DNA of 64,000 bases from Vulcanisaeta distributa JCM 11216 (GCF_001315985.1 NZ_BBBI01000001.1:124001-188000), one strand, 5' to 3'. Counted from the stretch's first letter, positions 1 through 9,131 are shown. The notes: a model not told the origin generated them from the sequence alone. A program made the numbers and translations.

Positions 1-180
1 ATGGAGTTCTCGAGGGGGGGCCTAAACATGGTTGACACTGATAGGTTCGTTAAGATGTACGTGAATGAGTACACCATGGACATGGGGGGGATTGATGGCG
101 AGAGGGCAATTAGGGTGTTACTAGAAATGGGTCATGAAGATGGTTTACTGCCTGAACCCCCCCAATTGTTATTCGTCTAG
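1..180 (+). CDS. C-terminal end of an MqnA/MqnD-like protein (partial)
   Basis: An open frame enters from the left edge and stops at the TAG ending at base 180. The segment (MYVNEYTMDMG, then a helix ERAIRVLLEM) resembles the C-terminal helix of the MqnA/MqnD periplasmic-binding-like fold, known from futalosine menaquinone biosynthesis and from related uncharacterised proteins. Only about 60 residues are visible, so the assignment is tentative. Three seven-base G or C runs lie inside it and probably add extra Gly or Pro residues. The real start is outside the window; the ATG at base 1 need not be it. Confidence 0.45.
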   Translation: MEFSRGGLNMVDTDRFVKMYVNEYTMDMGGIDGERAIRVLLEMGHEDGLLPEPPQLLFV

Positions 181-181
181 C

Positions 182-1252
182 TCACTTAATCACCACACCC
201 AGTTCGGTTAGTCTACTTATTTCATCATGCGATAGGCCAAGTTCCATTAAAATCTCCGCGGTGTTTTCGCCCAGTCTCGGTGCCCTGCCCCCCCGCGACC
301 TAGGTCTAGCGTCATTTATTACTAATGGGTTGAGGAATTCATTCACATTAAAACCTCTCGCAACTAATTGAGGGTCTTTCTCAAGGTCCTTTATGGAATT
401 TACGGGGGGGCCGCTGGTACGTCATGGCTCCAAAGGAGTTTGAGAGCCTCGGCAACGGTGTACTTACCGAATTCCCTACTTAGCTCATTAATGACCTCCT
501 TATCGAACTGCCTATTGATTAGGTCTTCACGGTTTAAGGCCCTGCATAACCCTCGCCAGAACTTAGTCTCTATGGCACCAATGGTTATGTAACCATCCCT
601 GCATTTGTAAACGTTATAGAACGGGTACTTACCAGTTAGGCTTGGGTCTGCGCCCTCGTAGGTGATCGCCATGTTCAACGTATTGAAGAGCAACGCGGCC
701 TCCATCATGGAGACCTCAACCCTACCACCAACACCACGTAGTAGTAGGGTTAGGACACCAATCACGCATAGCAGGGCTGAACCGACATCAGCAACCTGCA
801 CAGTAAGTGGCCTTGGCACTCCATCACTGAATAGACCTGGGTCTAGTAGGCCCGCAACGCTGACCGTATTAATGTCGTGGTTTGGAAGCCTGAGTACGGT
901 CCACCCTCTCCATAACCATTTATTGAGCAGTAAACAATCCTGTCATTAATTTCCCTGAGTCTCCCATAATCAATGCCAAGCTTCTCAGCAACACCGGTCT
1001 AAAGCCCTCGACAATCACGTGACTACTCCTGACCAATTTATAGAATAATTCCCTGCCCTCCTCAGTCTTCAGATTAATTGCTACGCTCCTTTTGCCGGCA
1101 TTCAACCATTCAAAAAGCTTTGGCGAGATCTCCCTTAGGTAATCACCGGTCTCCGTATCCTCAACCTTAATAACGTCAAAGCCAAGGTCAGCCAGTATTC
1201 TCGTCGCAACACCACCAGGAAAAAGCCTAGTTAGGTCTAAAACCCTAAACAT
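182..1252 (-). CDS. CaiB/BaiF-type class III CoA-transferase (frameshifted)
   Basis: The N-terminus (VLDLTRLFPGG, then ADLGFDVIKVEDTETGDYLR) is typical of family III CoA-transferases, which move CoA between acyl groups. Reading continues through HVIVEGFRP, a central GGRVEVSMMEAALL segment and a C-terminal PRLGENTAEIL motif that ends at a TGA at 184-182. Three suspected indels split the frame: one missing G after EGFRP near 1000, one missing C near 885, and a C7 run at 404-410 where five would restore APVNS. The repaired length of about 355-360 residues fits the family. It lies 48 bases downstream of the thioesterase gene on the same strand, so the two probably form an acyl-CoA operon. The substrate cannot be told. 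Confidence 0.8.
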
Positions 1253-1300
1253 TGCGTATGCTGCATACTTTAATTAATAAGTGTTTAACACGTGGTTGAT

Positions 1301-1814
1301 TTAGGGATTGCCATTGTTCCTCTGTCCGTTGTTCTTAACCATGAACCATGTCCCTATCCCAACTGCACACAGTTTCTTGTTTGCATCGTATACATGACCC
1401 TCGCAACGGCCAAGTGCTTACCAGCCCTGATCACCCTGCCCTCCACAGTGAATGGCCCATTTATCAACGGCTCAAGGAAGTGAACCTTAAGCTCTGCAGT
1501 GTATTGATTAATGCCATCGTTAACGGTCATGACGGCAGTGCCAAGTACGGTATCGATCACGGTCATAACAACGCCACCGTGAACCATACCCCCCCCTGCC
1601 TAAGTATCTCACGCTTATATGGAAAAACAGCCTTAACATAGCCATCATTTACCTCCACAAACTCAAGGCCGATGAAGTTGAATAAGGGCTCATTACGCAG
1701 GTAATTGTTCATTAAATCAGCAATGTTAAGACCAGTGGATCTAGCCTTAAGAAACAACTCCCTAACACTACTTATTGATCCAGTCATTTTGATCAACTCA
1801 TCCCATGCTGACAC
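1301..1814 (-). CDS. PaaI-like hotdog-fold acyl-CoA thioesterase (frameshifted)
   Basis: The two halves together give a PaaI/4HBT hotdog domain of about 170 residues, with the characteristic MVHGGVVMTVIDTVLGTA turn-helix. The first break is a C8 run at 1589-1596, where a multiple of three is needed to join RQG to MVHGG. A second missing base near 1383 hides the C-terminal HVYDANKKLCAVGIGTW. With both repaired, the gene stops at TAA 1303-1301. Such enzymes hydrolyse acyl-CoA or clear stalled CoA esters in the cytoplasm. It is followed by the CoA-transferase gene on the same strand, so they are probably co-transcribed. Confidence 0.75.
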
Positions 1815-2496
1815 GTAATATAGGTGAGGGAAGGCCTATTTAAACAAAGTTATGCTGATAAGTAAATAGTGATAAGTAACCTATAAAGTTAAAGATGACC
1901 TACACAGGGCAAGCGAGTCCAACAGTACTACCTAGTGGTAGCCCCAATGGCTAAGGGCTACACAATTAGTTAGGGGGGGTAGTTCGAAAATAATAACCCA
2001 ATACCTAAGCCAAATAGAAACACTAATACCAATAACATACGTAACAATGATTGAACTCAATACCTGCCAATCAACAAATGACTTCATTAATGGTAGACTT
2101 AGGATAGTCAGTTCCTTAATCCAGTCCACTATATTAATTGGTATATCCAGTGACTAATACGTTGAATGAAATTTACACGATAATACGACTTAGCTTAACA
2201 ATGTGGCAGTGAATGATTTAATAGTGGCACAGTAACAGTATCATTCATAACAAATAAGGATAAGCGATTATAAATGATACCATGACCCACTAACTACCTA
2301 ACAGTACAACCCTGACGTCAATGGATTAACACGGACATGGCATTACCATCTACAATACTCAGTGCTATCGGTCAATTATAATATGTGCAGGAACATGAAA
2401 TATTGATACGTAAGTCATTGAACATAATGATGAAATATTGATCAATGCATCATGGTGAAATAAATCGTTAAGGTTAATTTCAAAATTATTATTCTT
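1815..2496. other. Long intergenic stretch with no clear gene
   Basis: This is the longest gene-poor stretch in the window (682 bases). A 65-codon minus-strand frame at 1932-2129 could encode a small protein with one or two hydrophobic segments, but I recognise no family. The AT-rich part at 2160-2460 contains a 13-base direct repeat (ATGAAATATTGAT at 2395 and 2430). No tRNA cloverleaf was found. Part of the stretch presumably holds the thioesterase promoter and the 3' end of rpl5. Confidence 0.5.
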
Positions 2497-3095
2497 TTAC
2501 TTTATTATTTTTACACCAAGAACCTCCTGGAAAAACTTCATCGCCTCGGCCCTACTAACCCTCTGATCCCTACCAACCTCGCTCCTAGCCCTCCTCCTAT
2601 ACATGACCCTTAACCCCCCCGGCCTCGTGAGTACCGTGACCACATTTAAGCCCCATACGCCAACTGCCGGGTCGTACTTAGTACCTGGTATCATTATGTG
2701 TTCCCTTATCCCGAGGCCACGTTACCCCCCCAATCATCGAATGAACCCTCCCTCAGTGTGAAGTCCACTGCAGCTAATGCCCTAAGCAGGAACCAAACGG
2801 CCTTATTCCTCCTTAGGGTAACCGCCACACCGATTGGTTCTCCCCTCCTAATATTCCAGTCCTTAATTGACCTCTTGGCAAGTCTATAGCTCGGTTCCTG
2901 CTGCGTTAATTCCTCGAGTACCTTGGCAGCCTTCTCAAGTCTTTCACCGCTCTGCCCAACACCTATGTTGGCTACGACCTTCTCAATCCTAATAACCCTC
3001 ATTGGATGATCAGCGGGCAATACAAACTTCCTCCAGTCCAGTTGGTCCGGTGTTAATGTCTTTAAGTCCACCTGCGTTAGGTCTATTGCAGGCAT
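2497..3095 (-). CDS. rpl5: Ribosomal protein uL5 (large subunit, frameshifted)
   Basis: The N-terminal half contains MRVIRIEKVVANIGVGQSGE and RRGEPIGVAVTLRR. The C-terminal half contains IPGTKYDPAVGVWGLNV and a basic YRRRARSEVGRDQRVS tail. Together they give archaeal L5, which binds 5S rRNA in the central protuberance. A missing C near 2735 breaks the frame after DDWGN; restoring it reads on through GIREHIMIPG. Two G/C7 runs (2614 and 2725) each add one Gly to conserved positions (RPGL and DDWGN). The gene stands alone, not inside the usual L14-L24-S4-L5-S14 operon, as can happen in Thermoproteales. Confidence 0.92.
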
Positions 3096-3229
3096 CGTTT
3101 ATGCGTGGGGAATAAGCATTAATAAAAATTTGCCTCATGGGCATTGCGTTGATATATAGGCATATTTATTTATAAATATGATAATTACTTTACTAACAAA
3201 AGCCCTATTAAGCTTCAGCCACACGAATC

Positions 3230-4629
3230 ATGATGTCGGGTAAAACGCCCTTTGAACCACTTGATTGGTCGAACCCAACACCAGGACACCTAAAGCTACT
3301 ATTCATATCAGGCGCAGGCTTCTTCGCCGATGCCTATGACCTATTCGCAATATCCATAGCCCTAGTATTCCTAAAGCAGGTCTGGTCGCTAACGGCTTCA
3401 GAAATAAGTCTAATATCATCAGCCGCGTTATTCGGCGCGGTAATTGGCCCCTTCATCTTTGGTAGGATTGGCGACATATTCGGCAGGAAGTACATATATG
3501 GCGTTGAGGCTGCCCTATTAACGCCGGCGCCATAGTCTCTGCCTTCTCGATAAACCCAACAATGCTCTGGATAACAAGGTTCATACTGGGTCTCGGGGGG
3601 GTTGGTGGTGACTACCCAATAAGCGCCACGCTAATGAGTGAGTACGCGCCAGCCAGGAGTAGGGGGGGTTTATTCGTGGCTGGTGTCTTCTCAATGCAGG
3701 GTTGGGGGGGCATAGTCACGGCGGCCCTACTCGGCCTGGGACTACTGAATGCTAAGGTTAATCCAGACCTCGCCTGGAGGGTAATACTTGGCTTTGGTGC
3801 TGTCATGCCCGCCCTCGTCATTTACTTTAGGCGTAAAGTCCATGAGACACCCAGGTTTGAGTACTTTGTTAAGGGTGATGTTGAGGGTGCCAGGAGGGCC
3901 ATTAAGGACGTGCTTAGGCAGGACGTGGAGATAAACAACGTGAATAACCGCGATAATGGTTTTCGCACCAACTTCCTGAGGTACCTACCAGTAATACTAG
4001 GCACGGCAATACCTTGGTTCGCACTTGACGTGTTCTTCTACGGCATGAACATATTCGGACCCTTCGTAACCTCCGCAATGGGCCTAGCCAAGAACCCACT
4101 GGCCGGCGTATACGTTCAGTTATACGTCGTACTGGCCTTCCTAGTCCCTGGCTATTACGTGGCTGCCTTCCTAGTGGATAAGATGGGTAGGAAGTCCATG
4201 CAGATAATGGGCTTCTCAATAGTGGCCGCCGCATACCTAATCACGGCGTTCATGCTAAGGAACGGCATAATAACCCCAGCGGCCATAATAGCCCTGTACG
4301 GCCTAGCCCAATTCTTCACTAATGTCGGTCCCAACGTGACCACATTCATACTACCAACTGAGGTATTCCCAACCCGGTTCAGGACTACGGGCCACGGTAT
4401 AGCCGCAGGCAGTGGTAAGCTCGGCGCAACAATAGCCGCGCTGTTAATCCCAATAATCTTCCCAATAACGAGCAGCACGTTGAGCACAACTGCTAAGTAC
4501 ATGGTCATGTCGAACCTACTGCTTGTCCTCGTTGCAATAGCAATAGTGGGTATAGTATTCACGGCACTCTTCATAAATGAACCTAAAGGCAAGCCGTTGG
4601 AACTATCCTCAGGAGAATTAGCAGCGTGA
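3230..4629 (+). CDS. MFS transporter, phosphate:H+ symporter-like (frameshifted)
   Basis: A 12-helix major facilitator protein of about 465 residues. The N-terminus (SGAGFFADAYDLFAI) and the loop GRIGDIFGRKYIYG are the hallmarks of the Pho84/PHS-like group. After repair the sequence reads GVEAALLTAGAIVSAFS, so one base is missing near 3524, where the frame currently stops. The conserved GLGVGGDYPISATLMSEYAP appears with an extra Gly caused by a G7 run at 3595, as do SRGLF (3662) and QGWGI (3704). The second half has PTEVFPTRFRTTGHGIAAG, another PHS-like signature. The substrate could be phosphate or an organic acid. It lies in the plasma membrane and has no obvious operon partner. Confidence 0.85.
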
Positions 4630-4660
4630 TTTATTAAAACTAACCCCAATTCAAAGCTAT

Positions 4661-5081
4661 GTGAGTATTTCTAAAGAGTTCATTAGAGACCTAATTAGAG
4701 ATATCGAGCATGCGGTAAGGGGGGGAGATTAATAGGATCACGAGTAAGCCATATGATGAATTAGACGATGAAGGTAAGATGGCAGTTAGGTATGAGTTAA
4801 TAGTCATTGCCGAGGCATTAATGGCCTTAGTAATACATATAGTACGTAGGGACTTAAACGAGAGGCCCAGGACACCTATAAATGCATTAATGATATTAAG
4901 GAACAGAGGTTTGCTAACGATCAATGAGTATGAAGACTTATCAAAATTGGTAAGGCTTAGGAACCTGCTTGTCCATAGGTACTGGATAATTGATGATTAC
5001 TTAATATATCAAAATGTTAAGACGAACTTTAAAAGCCTAATAAACTTCATAAATAGACTAAGGAGTCGCTATGGAATTTAA
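4661..5081 (+). CDS. hepT: HEPN-domain toxin, HepT-like (frameshifted)
   Basis: A short all-helical protein whose C-terminal half carries the exact RX4HXY motif (RNLLVHRY), which marks HepT-type HEPN RNases; in studied systems the tyrosine region is AMPylated by the partner. Upstream of base 4779 the frame is broken at the G7 run 4719-4725, where three or six Gs are needed. The start is then the GTG at 4661 (SISKEFIRDLIRDIEHAVR). The stop overlaps the next gene by 11 bases, so the two are co-translated. Together they form a type VII-like toxin-antitoxin pair. Function is inferred from the motif. Confidence 0.75.
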
Positions 5082-5478
5082 TGAGGAATACACCTATTAC
5101 TCAATGAGCAGTGAGGGGGGGAGGGAATCGTTAATTTCGAGGATTAAAGGTGTTCTTAAGGAGTACGGTGTTTCCCTAGGCATCATATTCGGTAGTTTCG
5201 TAGATCTAAATGAGTTTAGGGACGTGGACATTGCAGTTTACGGAAAGGACCTTGGCCTCAATAGGTTATTAAGCCTTGGGGGGGTTAGGCTCGAGGAGGT
5301 CCTCGGCATTCCAGTGGATGTGGTTCCATTAATGGATATTAACCCCGAGTTCAGGCTTTCAATACTGGAGCGAGGTTTAATCATTCTAGAGGATGCTGAT
5401 GGCTTATACGAGGCCTTAATAAGCGAGACCCTTGATGAACTTTACCTGGTTAAGCGTGAGGAAAACCTAGTACAATAA
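5071..5478 (+). CDS. mntA: Minimal nucleotidyltransferase antitoxin, MntA-like
   Basis: A 135-residue minimal nucleotidyltransferase. The active-site strand reads GIIFGSFVDLNEFRDVDIAV, i.e. GS followed by DVD, as in the Pol-beta-like MNT family. The spacing between GS and DVD is eight residues, slightly shorter than the ten usually quoted. A third acidic residue is expected in the following VPVDVVPL strand (VDVV). In HepT-MntA pairs this protein neutralises the HEPN toxin by adding AMP to it. Overlap with the upstream HEPN gene and the toxin-first order support that role. A G7 run at 5278-5284 may add one Gly. Confidence 0.75.
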   Translation: MEFNEEYTYYSMSSEGGRESLISRIKGVLKEYGVSLGIIFGSFVDLNEFRDVDIAVYGKDLGLNRLLSLGGVRLEEVLGIPVDVVPLMDINPEFRLSILERGLIILEDADGLYEALISETLDELYLVKREENLVQ

Positions 5479-5841
5479 GTATGGCGCCTCCTTGAGCGTG
5501 CTCGTTGTTGGATCTATCATTAGGCCCAGGATCTCCAGCGTCGTTATGCCTATGAGGACCTTATCAATGATGTCACTAATGACAACCCTAACCGTGGCCT
5601 CCCTACCCATTAACCTAACCTTAACCTCGCCAAACTCAACATTGACTGGCCCACCGGCGGTCATGACAACGCCCCCCCTATCCGTCACCCTCAGCCCAAG
5701 CTCCACGGCTAATGCCCTGGGTATGACAGTTAGGGTAGCGCCACTATCCACCAATGCCTTTACCCTAACCTCCCTATCCCCCCCACTTATTAATTCGACA
5801 TCAACCCAAACATGGCCCATATACTCCACAAATTCCACCAT
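5467..5841 (-). CDS. Retropepsin-like single-domain aspartic protease
   Basis: The protein contains KALVDSGATLTVIPRALA, the active-site DSGA loop of clan AA aspartic proteases (retropepsin/DDI1-like), followed by a flap-like AGGPVNVEFGEVKVRLMG strand pair and VLIGITTLEILGLMIDP, which corresponds to the conserved ILG-loop near the C-terminus. About 124 residues is right for a homodimeric single-domain protease. I chose the ATG at 5841 because it lies just past the stop of the upstream coiled-coil gene. The 3' end overlaps the MNT gene on the other strand by 12 bases. Target unknown. Similar genes are scattered in crenarchaeal accessory regions. Confidence 0.7.
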   Translation of the reverse strand: MVEFVEYMGHVWVDVELISGGDREVRVKALVDSGATLTVIPRALAVELGLRVTDRGGVVMTAGGPVNVEFGEVKVRLMGREATVRVVISDIIDKVLIGITTLEILGLMIDPTTSTLKEAPYLLY

Positions 5842-5870
5842 CACGGTACTTATAAAGTTTCTATAAAGAC

Positions 5871-6772
5871 CTACGTCGATGACACCAGGAATGGCGTTAA
5901 CTCCTCCCTCCACGTGAACACCCAAACACCGTTTTTCCTAGCCTCCTCAATGGCCTCAGGGACATACCTCATGCAATAAAGAACCTTAACAACCCTAGGC
6001 CTCAGGTACTGTGGATACCTACTCCTCAACTCATTTATTGCGCCCATCAACTCCTCAACCTTACTGACCCGAAGATCCAGGGTTGCATCACCAACCACGC
6101 ACAAGTCATCGGTAGCGCCGTAAATATTCAACTCAAGCACCTCCCTACCGCCCTCGGTAATTACCAACCTGCCTAACTTAACATTAACACCGAGCTTCTC
6201 CCTTAATTTCCAGGAGACTACGTCAACAGCCTCATCCTCAATGCCATAGGTTAGCTTCTGCATTGTTCTATTCATTTGATTCAGTGTCCTTTTAATGTCC
6301 TGAACATCCCTGGTGAGCTCATCAAGCTTGGCTGAGTGACTTTGAAGTATTTCTGAGTGGCTTTGGAGTATTTTACCGTGCTCATCAAGTTTACTACCGT
6401 GCTCCTGTAACAACCTTGTATGCTCATTCAAAATCCTACCATGTTCCTCTAATAACCTTCTTTGCTCCTCAAGGCTTTACCATGCTCCTGCAATAACCTT
6501 GTATGTTCCTGCAGTATCCTGCTGTGCACCTCAAGGATCCTGCTATGTTCTTGCAATAATCTCGTGTGTTCCTCAAGTATTTGCCCATGTCTCTTCAACT
6601 CCTCCTCAATACTCACAATCCTACTTAGCATGGCATTAAAGTCCTGCCTAAGAGCCTTAAGCTCACTAAGTATTGCATCGAGACCCAGGGCACCAGCTAC
6701 GGCAAGCCTAAATTCCTCATCAGTCCTAATCAACTCCAGGACAATCCTCCTAACCTCATCCCTACTAACCAC
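5871..6772 (-). CDS. Coiled-coil repeat protein of the archaeal DUF3782 type (frameshifted)
   Basis: Residues about 60-160 are a long coiled coil built from near-identical seven-residue units (LLQEHGK, ILQSHSE, LLQEHTR), a pattern typical of DUF3782-like proteins in Thermoprotei. A globular C-terminal domain follows, with VLELNIYGATDDLCVVGDATLD and a conserved-looking VVKVLYCMRYVPE. This resembles the PD-(D/E)XK-like part of those proteins, but I cannot confirm the catalytic residues. One base is missing near 6475; restoring it joins HGKAL to EEQRRLLEEHGRIL. Total about 300 residues. The protein is probably a helical oligomer. Its DNA role is a guess. It lies 29 bases upstream of the protease gene, so both may be one transcript. 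Confidence 0.6.
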
Positions 6773-6953
6773 ACTAATCTACACCACAAAACATCACCTA
6801 GAATTAATAACCCTTCCCATCATGCTCTGCGGGACTAAAATCGTGGCCTCGTTAATTACTCAAGAGAAATGTTAGATGCTACTGGCGAAATCTTAAGGGT
6901 ATCATAAATAGCGATATTACCATAGCTACTCTCATGATATGCGAAAATACTCA

Positions 6954-7385
6954 TTAAACTAGGTAATCATACACGAATATCTCAATCACGACCAGTAATA
7001 GGTAGTAAGCCGAGGCAAGTAATAAGTTACGTGAAACATTAACCTTAATCCCAGGTAACAATATGAAACCGAGTAATTCAGCAATGCTCAGAATAAACGT
7101 AAATCCACCCAACACCAAGCTTATACCGAGTATTGCACTTACTGCAAAGTAACCAACTAGGGCGCCATTTAGGACTAGGATTAACCTATACAGGTGATTC
7201 AGGCCTAACCTAATCAGTGCAAATATGATTATGTAAATGAAGTAGTTATGCAAGAATATAAATGCAATATCCTGTAAAGTCAGCGGATGTACAGAAACGC
7301 TAAGGCGATGAACGAGGGCAAGCAACGAGCCCACGATATACGATGAGGTAATTAATGATGAATCAAGGGATATAGCCCTATCCAT
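6954..7385 (-). CDS. SpoIIM/DUF95-like membrane protein of the peptide cassette
   Basis: About 143 residues and four or five hydrophobic segments. Two segments match the SpoIIM/DUF95 pattern: a membrane helix with an internal Asn-Gly (LILVLNGALVGYFA) and one ending in an acidic residue (FTFILSIAELLGFIL). DUF95 proteins accompany many circular bacteriocin genes and serve in export or self-immunity. The start ATG at 7385 was chosen because it lies inside the end of the upstream protease gene, giving a 34-base overlap and coupled translation. Third gene of the three-gene cassette. Family call by pattern only. Confidence 0.5.
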   Translation of the reverse strand: MDRAISLDSSLITSSYIVGSLLALVHRLSVSVHPLTLQDIAFIFLHNYFIYIIIFALIRLGLNHLYRLILVLNGALVGYFAVSAILGISLVLGGFTFILSIAELLGFILLPGIKVNVSRNLLLASAYYLLLVVIEIFVYDYLV

Positions 7386-8575
7386 AATGCAATCACCAAC
7401 GAAGGTAATAGGGCCAACAATACCCAAATTAACAAGGACTTAGCCATGGGTCTCCCTAAAATGAGCGACGCACCAATAATTGCCAGTGCGTTATTCACGG
7501 CATAAATCACCAGGTTCTGCACAGGCCATGCGAAATCCAGTGAGGTAAATGTTAAGTAAAATAATAATGACTTCCTAGCCAATGATGGGGGGGAGTAACC
7601 CAATGTCGTCAATAGTTTGAGCACTAGAAAACCATACACAATAAAGAATGCGAGGATAGACACGAAGTACGTTAGTACAAATATCACCATTACAATAATA
7701 TTACCTGTAAGGGACGTATAAAAGAATGCGTATAGAGTTAGGTACTTAAGAATCAATAAGGTGGTTATCAATGACAACGGGTATATCAATGCCCGCACCT
7801 GGGCAGCAAGGCCTAGTTTTGATTCATTTATTTTATACCTTAACTCAATCGGATCATGGGTATCGAAGAACCTACTTAACAATGACTTGGGATTACGGAT
7901 CTTATAAAGTGCCGATTTGAGGGCTTCCCTACCCACGGCCTTTACAGCATGTAAATCAGCCTCCCTCTCCGCAATATTATACTGCTTCTTAATTACGACC
8001 AAGAAGAGATATACGTAAATAATGATTAATATGGGTATCGAGATCTCCTCAATTCTTAAGTATTTAATTAGGTATATTGTGATGGGTAAAAAAGTAATGA
8101 GCATATATGGTATAAATACTATGTATGCTGATAGATAATCCCTGTTTAGAATATGGGCATACTCATGTTTTACAACAGCCATTAATTCCTCCTTATTTAA
8201 TAACTCGAGGTACTGTCTCGTAATTATTATTACAGGAAGGCCCGTGGGCACGATGGCATTATATATTACAACGGGTTTATTTAATCGCTTAACACTCGTT
8301 TCACCACTGACCACATAGATCTGCTCATTATTTACGTAACTTACTTCGACCTGCTTATTCCTCACTAACAAATTCAGCCATGTTTCAAATATAACTCTCG
8401 ATAAATAGAACATATAAAATAAGTAAAAGGACTCAACGATTGGAATAACTATAGTACCAATCATGGGTTTAATAATTATGACCAAATATGTTAAAAAGAG
8501 TATTAATAAAATAAAGCCTATTTGATATAAATCTAAGGTCACTCGTATCTTTGAAAAATCGTATATACTATGCAT
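7352..8575 (-). CDS. Integral-membrane M48-type zinc metalloprotease
   Basis: A 407-residue membrane protein with about eight hydrophobic segments. The helix VVKHEYAHILNRDYLSAY holds the HEXXH zinc motif, and about 75 residues later AEREADLHAVKAVG supplies the third ligand (EADLHA), as in HtpX and other M48 proteases. The C-terminal 150 residues form several further membrane helices, longer than in plain HtpX. It starts 15 bases after the stop of the small hydrophobic-protein gene and overlaps the SpoIIM-like gene, so the three genes are one operon. A likely job is to cut the leader from the small protein. This is inferred from context, not shown. One G7 run at 7587 adds a Pro. Confidence 0.75.
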   Translation of the reverse strand: MHSIYDFSKIRVTLDLYQIGFILLILFLTYLVIIIKPMIGTIVIPIVESFYLFYMFYLSRVIFETWLNLLVRNKQVEVSYVNNEQIYVVSGETSVKRLNKPVVIYNAIVPTGLPVIIITRQYLELLNKEELMAVVKHEYAHILNRDYLSAYIVFIPYMLITFLPITIYLIKYLRIEEISIPILIIIYVYLFLVVIKKQYNIAEREADLHAVKAVGREALKSALYKIRNPKSLLSRFFDTHDPIELRYKINESKLGLAAQVRALIYPLSLITTLLILKYLTLYAFFYTSLTGNIIVMVIFVLTYFVSILAFFIVYGFLVLKLLTTLGYSPPSLARKSLLFYLTFTSLDFAWPVQNLVIYAVNNALAIIGASLILGRPMAKSLLIWVLLALLPSLVIALWIGLYPLIHH

Positions 8576-8590
8576 TTAAACATCACCGCA

Positions 8591-8899
8591 TCATGTCGTA
8601 ACGGCTATGGCAATTATAATTCCCCAACCAATTGGTCCCGACGCCATAGCTGTTCCAACAATGACCGCCCACGTAATTGGATTATCATCAGCATAAGCTA
8701 ACACTGCTCCAAAGAAAGCAGCTAAGCCTGCACTTACACCGCCCGATGCGGCAGCAGGTACATTATTAGTCACGAAATAAACAGAGAGGGCGTTTCCTAT
8801 TAATAGGGCTGCAGCGACCATTGATAACGCCTGAAACAACATTATTAGGCCCATATACTTAGCCAACACCTTCACTTCCTTCTTACCCAACAAGCTCAT
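8591..8899 (-). CDS. Small hydrophobic Gly/Ala-rich protein, candidate bacteriocin-like precursor
   Basis: A protein of about 102 residues: a basic N-terminus (MSLLGKKEVKVLAKYMG), one hydrophobic helix, then a linker VPAAASGG and a Gly/Ala/Ile-rich 48-residue tail ending GPIGWGIIIAIAVTT. The tail resembles the hydrophobic cores of circular bacteriocins in composition and size, and the Gly-Gly in the linker is a possible cleavage point. I see no conserved domain. I chose the ATG at 8899 over the TTG 18 bases upstream because an AT-rich TATA-like element sits 23 bases before it. First gene of the cassette with the M48 protease and the SpoIIM-like protein. Another reading is a small membrane subunit or a holin-like protein. 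Confidence 0.55.
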   Translation of the reverse strand: MSLLGKKEVKVLAKYMGLIMLFQALSMVAAALLIGNALSVYFVTNNVPAAASGGVSAGLAAFFGAVLAYADDNPITWAVIVGTAMASGPIGWGIIIAIAVTT

Positions 8900-8917
8900 T
8901 AATACCAATAATACCAA

Positions 8918-8926
8918 TTTAATTTA
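8918..8926 (-). promoter_or_regulatory. Probable TATA box for the peptide cassette
   Basis: On the minus strand the sequence TAAATTAAA is centred about 23 bases before the ATG at 8899, the distance expected for a leaderless archaeal transcript. A second AT-rich element (TATATAT) lies about 10 bases further upstream and could be the alternative. Confidence 0.4.
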
Positions 8927-9060
8927 TCTGATATATACATTGCGCCCTTGATTATTTATTTAATTTATTCTTTTGATCTTTAAGAAAGATGAATTTAAAA
9001 TTTTAGGATTGATAGCCTTATTTCATAACATGGCCGCGTCATTATAGGGCTTAGTAGTTT

Positions 9061-9128
9061 CCGTGCTTTGGACTTGGAGAGTCGCTGTAGTTATATAATT
9101 ACGGCGACTCTGCACTTCCAAAGTGCGG
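9061..9128. repeat. Long hairpin repeat, copy 1
   Basis: A near-perfect inverted repeat of about 68 bases with outer arms CTTTGGACTTGGAGAGTCGC and a partner that matches 20 of 25 positions, and an inner AT-rich stem around TTATATAATTACGG. Several unmatched pairs are G:T, so the fold would hold as RNA. It lies three bases after the stop of the ATPase gene. It is a diverged relative of the two copies at 10219 and 15496. Confidence 0.75.
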
Positions 9129-9131
9129 AAA

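Noticed and set aside
1932-2129. Small membrane-protein frame in the gap
   Set aside because: It is hydrophobic, but no start signal, no homologue recognised, and a G7 run crosses its 3' part. I left it as part of the gap.
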